Assembly (NCBI GenBank): GCA_036381835.1 | Contig: DASVCA010000221.1 | Coordinates: forward strand, 1 to 8,586 | Length of the DNA stretch: 8,586 nt | Origin: DASULK01 sp036381835 | GTDB lineage: Bacteria > Actinomycetota > Actinomycetes > Mycobacteriales > Micromonosporaceae | Direction: 5' to 3' | Shown here: one piece after another, positions 1 to 6,375 of the stretch | Layout of the letters: each line of letters opens with the position of its first letter | How positions within the stretch are numbered: the stretch's first letter is position 1 | Translations under genes and position numbers: made by a program | Notes under the pieces: generated by a model | What the model saw: the letters and a program-made list of their open reading frames with translations, nothing else | Databases searched by the model: none | What the model was told of the DNA's origin: nothing

Positions 1-32
1 CGCCTGCGGCTAGCTGAACAAGGCGGTGAAGA

Positions 33-485
33 TCAGCGCTTCGAGTACTGAGGTGCCTTACGCGCCTTCTTAAGGCCGTACTTCTTCCGCTCCTTCACCC
101 GCGGATCCCGGGTAAGGAAGCCCGCCTTCTTGAGTGCCGGACGGTCATCGCCGTCGACGGTGATAAGGGCCCGCGCAATCGCCAGCCGCAGCGCACCGGC
201 CTGCCCGGTGATGCCGCCTCCCCGCAGGTTGGCGATGATGTCGAACGCCTCGAGCTTCTCGACGGTCACCAGAGGCTCGCGGATCAACTGCTGGTGAACC
301 TTGCTCGGGAAGTACTCCTCAAGCTCGCGACCATTGCACACGATGCGGCCACTGCCGGGAACGATACGAACCCGGACAATCGCCTCCTTACGGCGGCCAA
401 CAGTCTGAATCGGGCGGTCGCCGCGGAACACGGGTGCGACTGGCGCGGCCGCCGGAGCCTCGGTGACGGCGGTGGTGTCGGTCAT
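33..485 (-). CDS. rpsI: 30S ribosomal protein S9
   Basis: Ribosomal protein S9 of the small subunit; in the family the basic C-terminal tail reaches toward the P-site tRNA. The 150-residue product has a low-complexity Ala/Pro/Thr leader of about 25 residues, usual in actinobacteria. The S9 core then begins with the signature VGRRKEAIVRVR and contains GGGITGQAGALRLAIARAL. It ends in the hallmark basic tail KKYGLKKARKAPQYSKR. The ATG is preceded by GAAGGA (493-498) about 7 nt upstream. It lies 47 nt downstream of rplM on the same strand, the conserved rplM-rpsI order, and is presumably cotranscribed with it. The 32 bases beyond its stop at the window edge show no terminator; glmM often follows in actinobacteria but is not visible here. 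The identification is secure. Confidence 0.98.
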   Translation of the reverse strand: MTDTTAVTEAPAAAPVAPVFRGDRPIQTVGRRKEAIVRVRIVPGSGRIVCNGRELEEYFPSKVHQQLIREPLVTVEKLEAFDIIANLRGGGITGQAGALRLAIARALITVDGDDRPALKKAGFLTRDPRVKERKKYGLKKARKAPQYSKR

Positions 486-501
486 ACTGCTTTCCTTCGC
501 C

Positions 502-515
502 CGCGCTTACGCGCG
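502..515 (-). other. Small hairpin with GNRA-type loop between rplM and rpsI
   Basis: In the minus-strand transcript this reads CGCGC-GUAA-GCGCG, a 5-bp all-GC stem closed by GUAA, a GNRA-type tetraloop. It sits in the 47-nt rplM-rpsI spacer just upstream of the rpsI ribosome site. It is too short to be a likely terminator, but it could affect mRNA processing or rpsI translation. The fold is seen directly; any role is inference. Confidence 0.35.
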
Positions 516-532
516 ATCTCCCTGGCTCACGA

Positions 533-976
533 TCACTGAGCGATCTGCTTGATCTCGTACGGCACCGGCTTCTGCGCGCCGTGCGGGTGCTCGGCGCCAG
601 CGTAGACCTTCAGCTTCTTGATCAGCTTACGGCCGAGCCTGTTATGCGGCAGCATGCCCTTGACGGCCAGCTCGATCGCCCGCTCGGGGCGCTTGGTGAG
701 CAGCTCGTCGTAACCCACCCGCTTCAAACCGCCGGGGTAGCCCGAGTGCCGGTAGGCGACCTTGGTGTGCCGCTTGTTGCCGGTCAGCGCCACCTTGCTC
801 GCGTTGACAATGACGACGAAGTCACCGGTGTCGACGTGGGGCGCGAAGGTCGGCTTGTGCTTGCCACGCAGCAGCGTGGCCGCGTGGCTGGCCAGGCGGC
901 CCAGCACGACATTGGAGGCGTCGATGACATGCCACTGACGCTCGATCTCACCCGGTTTCGGGCTATACGTACGCAC
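533..976 (-). CDS. rplM: 50S ribosomal protein L13
   Basis: Ribosomal protein L13, an early-assembling 23S rRNA-binding protein of the large subunit. The product is 147 residues, the usual length. It shows family signatures in order: RQWHVIDASNVVLGRLAS near the N terminus, LRGKHKPTFAPHVDTGDFVVIVNA, the Lys/Arg-rich TGNKRHTKVAYRHSGYPGG segment, and MLPHNRLGRKLIKKLKVYAG near the C terminus. The start is GTG (974-976) with a modest AAGG site (984-987) about 7 nt upstream, and MRTYSPKPGEI is the usual actinobacterial N terminus. It is first in the rplM-rpsI operon. A good promoter lies about 110-140 nt upstream, and the intervening leader can fold, so L13 autoregulation is possible; it is known for the E. 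coli operon but unproven here. Confidence 0.98.
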   Translation of the reverse strand: MRTYSPKPGEIERQWHVIDASNVVLGRLASHAATLLRGKHKPTFAPHVDTGDFVVIVNASKVALTGNKRHTKVAYRHSGYPGGLKRVGYDELLTKRPERAIELAVKGMLPHNRLGRKLIKKLKVYAGAEHPHGAQKPVPYEIKQIAQ

Positions 977-1081
977 GGGTCTACCTTGTCTCGTCGTCGG
1001 TCTGGGGTCGTGCGCCGGTCACCAGACGCGCACGAACGGCTAGCGTACCGGACGGCACGCTAATGGCTGTCGCACAACAGC
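977..1081 (-). promoter_or_regulatory. Structured 5' leader of the rplM-rpsI mRNA
   Basis: About 100 nt separate the probable transcription start (near 1080) from the rplM GTG. In the minus-strand RNA a 9-bp stem with one G-U pair and a GUCC loop occupies 1041-1062. Downstream, UCGUGCGC (1035-1028) can pair over 8 bp with GCGCACGA (1015-1008). Alternatively GUCUGG (1027-1022), which lies in the loop of that stem, can pair with CCAGAC (1005-1000). The two pairings interleave, and the short connecting segments make a simple pseudoknot unlikely, so they look mutually exclusive. The weak AAGG ribosome site follows 13 nt later. This is a candidate site for feedback control of ribosomal protein synthesis. 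The pairings are seen; regulation is inference. Confidence 0.4.
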
Positions 1082-1086
1082 AGGCA

Positions 1087-1116
1087 ACGATACTCGGTCA
1101 TACAGCGTGCGGTCAA
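1087..1116 (-). promoter_or_regulatory. Probable housekeeping promoter of rplM-rpsI
   Basis: On the minus strand TTGACC (1116-1111) is followed after 18 nt by TATCGT (1092-1087). This matches the actinobacterial primary-sigma pattern TTGACN / TANNNT well. The predicted start is near 1080. The -35 box begins only 11 nt after the toxin stop codon, so ribosomal protein transcription appears to start independently just beyond the toxin-antitoxin operon. Confidence 0.65.
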
Positions 1117-1127
1117 AACGGGTGGCG

Positions 1128-1421
1128 TCACAGCTCTTGCAGGATGCGCAACGCCCGGGAGACCCGGAACATCGTGTCCGTGTCGGCGACATCGACGCGC
1201 TCGGCGAACCACTGCTTCATGGGAGAGGAGATCCGGTCCGGCATGATCATGTATTCGCCCAACGGCACGGCCAAGGGTGAATCGCGTAACAGTTCCGCCT
1301 CCACCACCTCGGCGACGATCACGATTGGCACGTCGGTGCTGTTGTAGAGATCCGAGCTGATGACCAGGCCCAGACGGGTCCGGGCACCTTCGATCCGCCA
1401 GATCTCGCCCCTACGTAGCAC
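1128..1421 (-). CDS. MazF/PemK-like type II toxin
   Basis: Probable toxin of the MazF/PemK family, which are typically sequence-specific RNA endonucleases. The GTG start at 1421 lies 5 nt after the antitoxin stop and gives 97 residues beginning VLRRGEIWRI. This matches the characteristic (M)xRGEIW opening, so longer upstream starts overlapping the antitoxin were rejected. Next comes RTRLGLVISSDLYN, corresponding to the RPxLVLS strand and loop of MazF with its conserved Arg, then a strand (VPIVIVAEVVEAE), and PDRISSPMKQWF corresponding to the MazF region around the second half of the SH3-like barrel. The Thr/Ser expected in the PCTT-like segment of canonical MazF is absent. No strong ribosome site is visible, so translation is probably coupled to the antitoxin. 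The family is well supported; RNase activity is inferred. Confidence 0.82.
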   Translation of the reverse strand: MLRRGEIWRIEGARTRLGLVISSDLYNSTDVPIVIVAEVVEAELLRDSPLAVPLGEYMIMPDRISSPMKQWFAERVDVADTDTMFRVSRALRILQEL

Positions 1422-1426
1422 GGTGT

Positions 1427-1687
1427 CTACGCCCCGCGCCGATCCGCATTCCCGAACAACACCGCGTCCACCATCTCCACCTCTTGTTCGTCTGCGAGCG
1501 CGGCTTCCTCGTCGTCGAGTCGGGCGCGGCGAACCGCCGCCGCGTGGGCGGCGAAGACCTCCCGTAACGCCCGCTCTCGGGCTGCCTGATCCATCCACGC
1601 GGAAAGGGAGACGCCCGCCTGCTTCGCCGACCGGCGGGCGGCTTCGAGGGTCTCGTCGGAGAACGACAAGGTCACTTTGGCAGTCAT
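1427..1687 (-). CDS. Ribbon-helix-helix-type antitoxin
   Basis: Probable antitoxin of 86 residues paired with the downstream MazF-like toxin. The N-terminal part VTLSFSDETLEAARRSAKQ followed by AGVSLSAWMDQAARE fits a ribbon-helix-helix DNA-binding fold (strand, helix, turn, helix; residues about 5-40). The remainder is helical, Ala-rich and increasingly acidic (LDDEEAALADEQEVEMVD, about residues 57-74), as expected for a toxin-neutralising tail. The order antitoxin-then-toxin and the 5-nt spacing are typical of type II modules. No Shine-Dalgarno sequence precedes the ATG. A candidate promoter places the transcription start on or next to the ATG, suggesting a leaderless message. The long palindrome 9 nt upstream is a likely autoregulatory operator. 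Function is inferred from fold, size and context. Confidence 0.78.
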   Translation of the reverse strand: MTAKVTLSFSDETLEAARRSAKQAGVSLSAWMDQAARERALREVFAAHAAAVRRARLDDEEAALADEQEVEMVDAVLFGNADRRGA

Positions 1688-1693
1688 GCGACA

Positions 1694-1722
1694 AGGCTAC
1701 TTCAGGTATGACCCAAGGTCAT
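1694..1722 (-). promoter_or_regulatory. Candidate promoter of the toxin-antitoxin operon
   Basis: On the minus strand ATGACC (1722-1717) is followed after 17 nt by TAGCCT (1699-1694), resembling TTGACN / TANNNT. Six nucleotides further is the A of the antitoxin ATG at 1687, a normal distance for the transcription start. The promoter would therefore give a leaderless antitoxin mRNA, consistent with the lack of a ribosome site. The boxes are moderate matches only. Confidence 0.4.
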
Positions 1723-1733
1723 ACCTGAAGTAG
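1697..1733. promoter_or_regulatory. Perfect 17-bp inverted repeat: antitoxin operator and/or terminator
   Basis: The arm CTACTTCAGGTATGACC (1697-1713) is repeated exactly as its reverse complement at 1717-1733, with a 3-nt spacer. It lies 18 nt past the cvnD stop and 9 nt before the antitoxin ATG. It covers the -35 box and enters the -10 box of the candidate antitoxin promoter, which fits an operator bound by the antitoxin dimer. The transcript could also fold as a long hairpin ending conservon transcription; there is no U-tract. Arms of mixed base composition (not G/C-only) favour a protein-binding site, but both roles are possible. Confidence 0.7.
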
Positions 1734-1751
1734 GAAGAGCGACCGCCCCGA

Positions 1752-2375
1752 TCAGCCGACCGGAGTCGGATACCCCCGCTCGTGCTCCGCACGCAACGTG
1801 GCCATCGCGTGCTCGACGACCGTGACCAACACCTCCTTGACGGACTCGCGTTCGCGAGCGTCACACAGCACCATCGGCACGTGGGGGGCGATGGCCAGCG
1901 CCTCCCGAACCTCGGCCAGCTCGTAGCGCGGCGCACCGTCGAAACAGTTCAGCGCCACCACGTACGGCAACTTCCGGTTCTCGAAGTAGTCCAGCGGCGA
2001 GAACGCGTCGGTGATCCGGCGGGTATCCACCAGCACCGCGGCGCCCACGGCACCCCGGATCAACTCGTCCCACATGAACCAGAAGCGCGTCTGCCCGGGC
2101 GTACCGAACAGGTAGAGGATCAGGTCGTCGGCCATGGTGATCCGACCGAAGTCCATGGCCACCGTCGTTGTTTCCTTGCCCGGCACCTTCGATGGGTCAT
2201 CGATTCCTACGCCGGCTGCCGTCATCACCGCCTCGGTCCGCAGCGGGGTGATCTCTGAGATCGAGCCGACCAACGTGGTCTTCCCGACGCCGAAGCCACC
2301 GGCGATGACGATTTTCGCGGAAGTGATTGCTCGGCTGCGGCGCGCTCCGGCCGGGTCAGAGCCTGCGAAGTCCAC
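1752..2375 (-). CDS. cvnD: Conservon GTPase CvnD (MglA/Ras-like small GTPase)
   Basis: Small GTP-binding protein of 207 residues, the fourth conservon component and the presumed switch acting with CvnA-C at the membrane. A P-loop GGFGVGKTT is at residues 26-34. The switch-II segment LFGTPGQTRF (89-98) carries Gly where Ras has the DxxG aspartate, as in this subfamily. The G4 element is NCFD (143-146), with Cys replacing the usual Lys of NKxD. The G5-like segment is CDARERES (171-178). The start is GTG (2373-2375) inside the end of cvnC (20-nt overlap), preceded by GAGAGGG (2382-2388). The resulting N terminus MDFAGSDP resembles other CvnD proteins. It is the last gene of the operon, with the long inverted repeat 18 nt beyond its stop. 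Confidence 0.93.
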   Translation of the reverse strand: MDFAGSDPAGARRSRAITSAKIVIAGGFGVGKTTLVGSISEITPLRTEAVMTAAGVGIDDPSKVPGKETTTVAMDFGRITMADDLILYLFGTPGQTRFWFMWDELIRGAVGAAVLVDTRRITDAFSPLDYFENRKLPYVVALNCFDGAPRYELAEVREALAIAPHVPMVLCDARERESVKEVLVTVVEHAMATLRAEHERGYPTPVG

Positions 2376-2721
2376 TTAGCACCCTCTCAAGCAGTTCCAT
2401 CCGCTCCCCGTAAGCCTGGACGGGGGCGGCGTTGTGCAGCATCAGCAGCCCTTCGGCCACCATGTCGGCGACCAGGACTCGGGAGACACCCAGCGGCATC
2501 CGGGTGTATGCGGCGATCTCGGCCAGGGACAGCGGTCGGCTCTCGCAGAGCGTGGCGATGCGGTGCTTGTCGTAACCCGCGAAGCGGGCCTCCTCCACCC
2601 CGGTCGGGCTCGTCGTCAGCACCGCCTCGATCGCGATCTCCTGACGGGGCTCGGTGCGACCGCGGGTAACCGCGTACGGGCGCACCAATGCCCCCCGCGA
2701 GTCCGCGCGTCGTTGCTCCAC
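2356..2721 (-). CDS. cvnC: Conservon protein CvnC (DUF742)
   Basis: DUF742 family protein of 121 residues, the third conservon component; its biochemical role is not established. The family motif LVRPYAVTRGRTEP is at residues 12-25. A winged-helix-like segment (LSLAEIAAYTRMPLGVSRVLV, about 64-84) is followed by the conserved DMVAEGLLML. This resembles a MarR/HTH fold, so protein or DNA contact is possible. The start is GTG (2719-2721) with an exceptionally strong ribosome site, AGGAGGTGATC (2724-2734), complementary over 11 nt to the usual 16S 3' tail. It lies 31 nt after cvnB and overlaps cvnD by 20 nt, indicating translational coupling to the GTPase. Confidence 0.93.
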   Translation of the reverse strand: MEQRRADSRGALVRPYAVTRGRTEPRQEIAIEAVLTTSPTGVEEARFAGYDKHRIATLCESRPLSLAEIAAYTRMPLGVSRVLVADMVAEGLLMLHNAAPVQAYGERMELLERVLSGLRRL

Positions 2722-2723
2722 CA

Positions 2724-2734
2724 GATCACCTCCT
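2724..2734 (-). promoter_or_regulatory. Very strong ribosome-binding site of cvnC
   Basis: AGGAGGTGATC on the minus strand matches the full anti-Shine-Dalgarno tail over 11 nt. Its AGGAGG core ends 7 nt before the cvnC GTG. The other conservon genes have only 5-6-nt matches. Confidence 0.85.
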
Positions 2735-2752
2735 CCCGATACGGGTCATGAC

Positions 2753-3160
2753 TCAGGGCGCGACAGCCTGTCGAGGCAGTGGCACCATCGCGGCTCCCAC
2801 CCGTTCGACCAGCAACGCCATCTCATAGCCCACCTGCCCCACGTCGCAGTTACGGGCGGCCAGTACGGCCAGCGCGGAGCCGTCGCTCACGGACATGATG
2901 AACAGGAAGCCACTGTCCATTTCGATCACAGTCTGCATGACCCCACCGGCGTCGAACATCCGTGAGGCACCGTCCGTGAGGCTGACCACCCCCGACGTGA
3001 TGGCGGCCAACTGATCCGCTCGGTCGGCGGGCAGATCCCGCGACGCCGCAAGCAGCAGACCGTCTGCCGATACCGCTACCACGTGTGCGATGCCCGGCAC
3101 ACTGTCTGCGAAATTCGTCAGCAGCCAACTGATGTCCTGTATCGGTGCAGGCCTGTTCAT
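2753..3160 (-). CDS. cvnB: Conservon Roadblock/LC7 protein CvnB
   Basis: Roadblock/LC7-domain protein of 135 residues, the second conservon component. Roadblock proteins partner Ras-like GTPases (MglB for MglA), so it probably contacts the CvnD GTPase and couples it to the kinase. The fold covers about residues 8-125. Diagnostic segments are the opening DISWLLTNFADSVPGIAHVVAVSADGL (positions 9-35), the helix LPADRADQLAAITSGVVSL, the strand pair GGVMQTVIEMDSGFLFIMSV and the final helix QVGYEMALLVERVGA. The ATG overlaps the cvnA stop as ATGA (3157-3160), and AAGGAG (3169-3174) lies 8 nt upstream. This indicates tight translational coupling and fixed stoichiometry with the kinase. Confidence 0.95.
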   Translation of the reverse strand: MNRPAPIQDISWLLTNFADSVPGIAHVVAVSADGLLLAASRDLPADRADQLAAITSGVVSLTDGASRMFDAGGVMQTVIEMDSGFLFIMSVSDGSALAVLAARNCDVGQVGYEMALLVERVGAAMVPLPRQAVAP

Positions 3161-6060
3161 CGACTGTGCTCCTTGGTTGGGTTGCCGTACTGCTCGCTAC
3201 CGACCGACCGACCACGCTGAACACCTCGGTGGTACGCGGACAACAAGCCCCGTACCTCCTCGGGAGCCCGCCGGGTCCGCTGACTGCTGCCGGTCTCCAC
3301 CCCGCCGGGCACCAACTGCGCCTGCGGGATCCGCTTGGGTAGGCCGGAGGGTGTCGTGCCGCCGGTGAGTGGCTCGGCCGCCCGGTTCGCCCGCTCCCAA
3401 CCCTCGTCCGCCGGCGTCCGCCACCGGCTCTCCGTGGCAACCGGTGCGGTCGGGGTCGGTGTCGGCGAGGCGGTCAGGCTCGGGTTCTGCCACCCGCTGG
3501 TCTGCCCAGGTGTACGGGTGGGCAGCGGGGGCGACGCCGGGGCCGGCCCCCCGGTGGATGCGCCGGTTGCCGTGCCGGACGACCCGGTCGGCGACGATGG
3601 CGCGTGATCGAGTTGCGGCATCGTGAAGATCTGGGTCACGTCCTGGCCGTGCGTGCGGAACCAGACCGCCTCCATCTCGCGGTAGATCGGCATCTCCGCC
3701 TCTTGCCGCCGTGGGCCGGCCGGAGCATCGGCTGGTGCGGTGGCCGCCAGTGCGGCACCGAGCCCGGCCACCGGCCCGACCGGAAGTCCGCTGAGCGGGG
3801 GTGCGGCCGGGGACAACTGGTGCACCACGGTTGGCTGCACAACCGGCTCAGGCCGGGCTTGCGGCGGTGCCGGCTGGGACGTCGCGGGGGTGTTGGCAAC
3901 CGGCGCGAAGTCGCCCGAACGCGGCTGCGCCGGTGTTTCCCAGCGGGTCTGCCACGGCTCGACGGCGGGACGCCCGGCCGGAGCCGGAGTGGCCGGGCGC
4001 GGCTGCGCTGGGGACGGGGCGGGTGCCGGGCCGGACTCGACGGCGAGTGGCTGACGCTGCCGGGGCAGCAGGTGCTCACGGCGCGAGATCGGCAGCACCA
4101 CCACGTTGCTGGGCAGCGTGATCTGGGCCAGGGTGCCGCCTTCAGGGTTGCGGCGCAGTTCGACCCGGATGCCGTGCCGGGAGGAGAGCCGCGACACGAC
4201 GGCCAGACCCATGAGCCGGAACGCCGAGACGTCCATGTCCGGGGGTTCCGCCAACCGCTGGTTGAGGGCCTCCAGTTGCTCGTCGGTCATCCCGAGCCCG
4301 TGGTCCTCCACCTGGATGATCACGTAATCGCGGATACGCCGGCCGTCGGCGAACACGGTGGTCGTGGGAGGGGAGAAGCGGGTGGCGTTGTCCAGCAGCT
4401 CGGCGAGCAGTCGGACGACATCGTTGACCGCGCTGGCGTGGACCGAGATGTCGGTGTCCACCGTGCCGAACTCGATCCGGTTGTAGTGCTCGACCTCGGA
4501 CTGAGCGGCACGCAGGACGTCGATCAGCAGGGCGTCCTCACGACGGGGTGGGCTGGAGTCGGCGCCGGCGAGCACCAGCAGGTTCTCGTCGTTGCGCCGC
4601 ATCCGGGTAGCGAGGTGGTCGAGTTCGAACAGCTTGGCGAGACGCTTCGGGTCCTCTTCGTCCCGCTCGATCGCGTCGAGTTCACCGATCATCCGGTCAA
4701 CCAGCGTCTGGCTGCGCCGGGCCAGGTTGAGGAACATCGCCGACACGCTGGTCCGCAGGGCGGCCTGCTCGGCGGCGACCCGAACCGCCTCTCGGTGGAC
4801 CACGTTGAACGCCTGCGCCACCTGACCGATCTCGTCCCGGTTGGACAGCCGGATCGGATCCCGGACCTGCCGAACCACTTCATCGACACTGCCGTCGTCG
4901 AGGTCACGAATGTCACGCAGCCGGTTGACGGCCTCCGGTAGTTCTCGGTTCGCCACTGCCAGCGCCCCCTCGCGAAGCCGGCGCAGCGAGTTGTTGAGAG
5001 ACCGGGCGAGCGCCACCGCGAGCACAATGGCGACCGCAAGGATGATCAGTACCGCGACGAACTCGATGAGCGCCTGCCGCACGACGGTGGTTCGGATCGA
5101 GTCGGCGTCCGCGAGCAGGTCCTGTTCCAACTGGACCTCGGCCCACCGCATCAGGTCGTGGACGGCGCCGATGGCCGCCATCGCCTGGTCGGCGCGGACG
5201 GGTGCCGGGCTGCCGACCGATCGGCTCAGCTCAGCCGACACTCGGTCGGCGAGCCCCACCGCGTCGCCGGTCACCACATTCTCTACCAGTTCGCGCTGTC
5301 GCGGCGTGGCGGCGAGGGCGAAGGTCTGCAGTGCCTCCTGCTGACTGGTCAGCGTAGCCACGAAGGATGCGTACTGCTCCTCGTCGAGCTTGCCGGAAGC
5401 GATGGCGGCGAAGGTGACGGCCTGTTCCTCGCCGATACCCGCCTTGGCGCGAGCGAAGGCTGCGATGGCGCGCAGCGAATCCGCGAGCCCACCCTCACCG
5501 GCGATCTGACTGACCGTGTCGGTGTAGGCGACGAGGTCGTTGAGGATCACGCCATACCGCAGGACCGCTTCGGCCACCGGCATCTGCTTGCGATCGAGCA
5601 CCTCTTGCCGGGTGCCGTTGAGGGAGGCCAGGTGGGCGTCGATGATCTTCAGCCGGGACTCGACCGATGCGGGCAGGTCGTCCAGCTCGCGGCGATCCTC
5701 CTGGTAGGCGCGGATCCGCTCGTCCGTCTGCCGGACGTGCAGGTTGTAGGACTCCGCTTTCGTGCCGGGCGCGGCTAGCAACTGTGCCGCGGCCATGCGC
5801 TCCCGCTGCAGCTCGTGCGTGAGCGCCGACACATCGGCGGACAGAGCGGTCAGTGACCGTACGAGTTGTGCTTCCACGGCACGCTGGCCGATCGAGACGA
5901 TCCGGATCCCGGCCAGGGCGACGACGGCGGCCACCGGCACGACGAGGATGAGTGCGAGTTTGGATCGGATCCGAATGTCTCGCAGCCGGGGAAACCACCG
6001 ACGCCTGCGGCTGCTTCCTTGCCGCTCCGCCTCGGGCAGGGGCGTAGGTCCGGTGCTCAC
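3157..6060 (-). CDS. cvnA: Conservon sensor histidine kinase CvnA with nitrate/nitrite-sensor-like domain
   Basis: Membrane sensor kinase of 967 residues. After a basic cytoplasmic N terminus comes TM1 (about 34-55), then an all-helical ectodomain (about 60-315) of the NIT (nitrate/nitrite-sensing) type. TM2 is at about 331-353, followed by a HAMP-like linker (354-430) and a dimerisation region with the probable phospho-acceptor His482 in FELDHLATRMRR. The ATPase domain has its N-box around ELLDNATRFSPP (Asn558), G1 DHGLGM (586-591) and a G2-like GLAVVSRLSSRHG (618-630). Residues about 660-967 form a Pro/Ala/Thr-rich, probably disordered tail. Embedded in it are motifs typical of these kinases: PIYREMEAVWFR (791-802), SGLPKRIPQAQLVPGG (905-920) and EEVRGLLSAYHRGVQRGR (934-951). 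The start is GTG with GGAGG (6068-6072) 7 nt upstream. The actual ligand is unknown, and no response regulator is nearby. Confidence 0.95.
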   Translation of the reverse strand: MSTGPTPLPEAERQGSSRRRRWFPRLRDIRIRSKLALILVVPVAAVVALAGIRIVSIGQRAVEAQLVRSLTALSADVSALTHELQRERMAAAQLLAAPGTKAESYNLHVRQTDERIRAYQEDRRELDDLPASVESRLKIIDAHLASLNGTRQEVLDRKQMPVAEAVLRYGVILNDLVAYTDTVSQIAGEGGLADSLRAIAAFARAKAGIGEEQAVTFAAIASGKLDEEQYASFVATLTSQQEALQTFALAATPRQRELVENVVTGDAVGLADRVSAELSRSVGSPAPVRADQAMAAIGAVHDLMRWAEVQLEQDLLADADSIRTTVVRQALIEFVAVLIILAVAIVLAVALARSLNNSLRRLREGALAVANRELPEAVNRLRDIRDLDDGSVDEVVRQVRDPIRLSNRDEIGQVAQAFNVVHREAVRVAAEQAALRTSVSAMFLNLARRSQTLVDRMIGELDAIERDEEDPKRLAKLFELDHLATRMRRNDENLLVLAGADSSPPRREDALLIDVLRAAQSEVEHYNRIEFGTVDTDISVHASAVNDVVRLLAELLDNATRFSPPTTTVFADGRRIRDYVIIQVEDHGLGMTDEQLEALNQRLAEPPDMDVSAFRLMGLAVVSRLSSRHGIRVELRRNPEGGTLAQITLPSNVVVLPISRREHLLPRQRQPLAVESGPAPAPSPAQPRPATPAPAGRPAVEPWQTRWETPAQPRSGDFAPVANTPATSQPAPPQARPEPVVQPTVVHQLSPAAPPLSGLPVGPVAGLGAALAATAPADAPAGPRRQEAEMPIYREMEAVWFRTHGQDVTQIFTMPQLDHAPSSPTGSSGTATGASTGGPAPASPPLPTRTPGQTSGWQNPSLTASPTPTPTAPVATESRWRTPADEGWERANRAAEPLTGGTTPSGLPKRIPQAQLVPGGVETGSSQRTRRAPEEVRGLLSAYHRGVQRGRSVGSEQYGNPTKEHSR

Positions 6061-6375
6061 GACATCGCCTCCGTCGCTCTACTGCTCGTGTGACCTGCCG
6101 ACGGTAAGTAACTGCATTAGCAACCGACCGCAGCGCAGGGGCTACGGACATGGGTTCAGCAGAAGAAAGCCGAGCTTGTAACTCTCAGCAGGGCATGAAT
6201 CGGTCGGAGGGCACAGGATCCGTACTTTACACAGACCCGCATCTCGATTCCATAGCGGTCGCTGGCCGAATGGATGCGGCCCGAGGCATCGCCCACGGCT
6301 GGTGAGTTTAACCGATCATCTACTTCGGATGCTATTCCGGAATATGGAAGGCTGTTCCACATCGTGTGACGGACT

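Noticed and set aside
1..32. Possible terminator or next gene start after rpsI
   Set aside because: Only 32 bases are available; no hairpin with a stem of useful length and no start codon with a ribosome site is visible.
1000..1035. H-type pseudoknot in the rplM leader
   Set aside because: The interleaved stems would leave 0 nt and 2 nt for the groove-crossing loops, too short for an 8-bp first stem; alternative stems are more plausible.
1128..1694. A 188-residue open frame on the minus strand containing the toxin
   Set aside because: Its first half is an Arg/Gly/Pro-rich shadow of the antitoxin gene; only the part from the GTG at 1421 resembles MazF.
3604..4941. A 445-residue plus-strand frame antisense to cvnA
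   Set aside because: It is a mirror frame of a GC-rich gene with biased composition (Arg/Gly/His/Gln-rich), no domain and no ribosome site.
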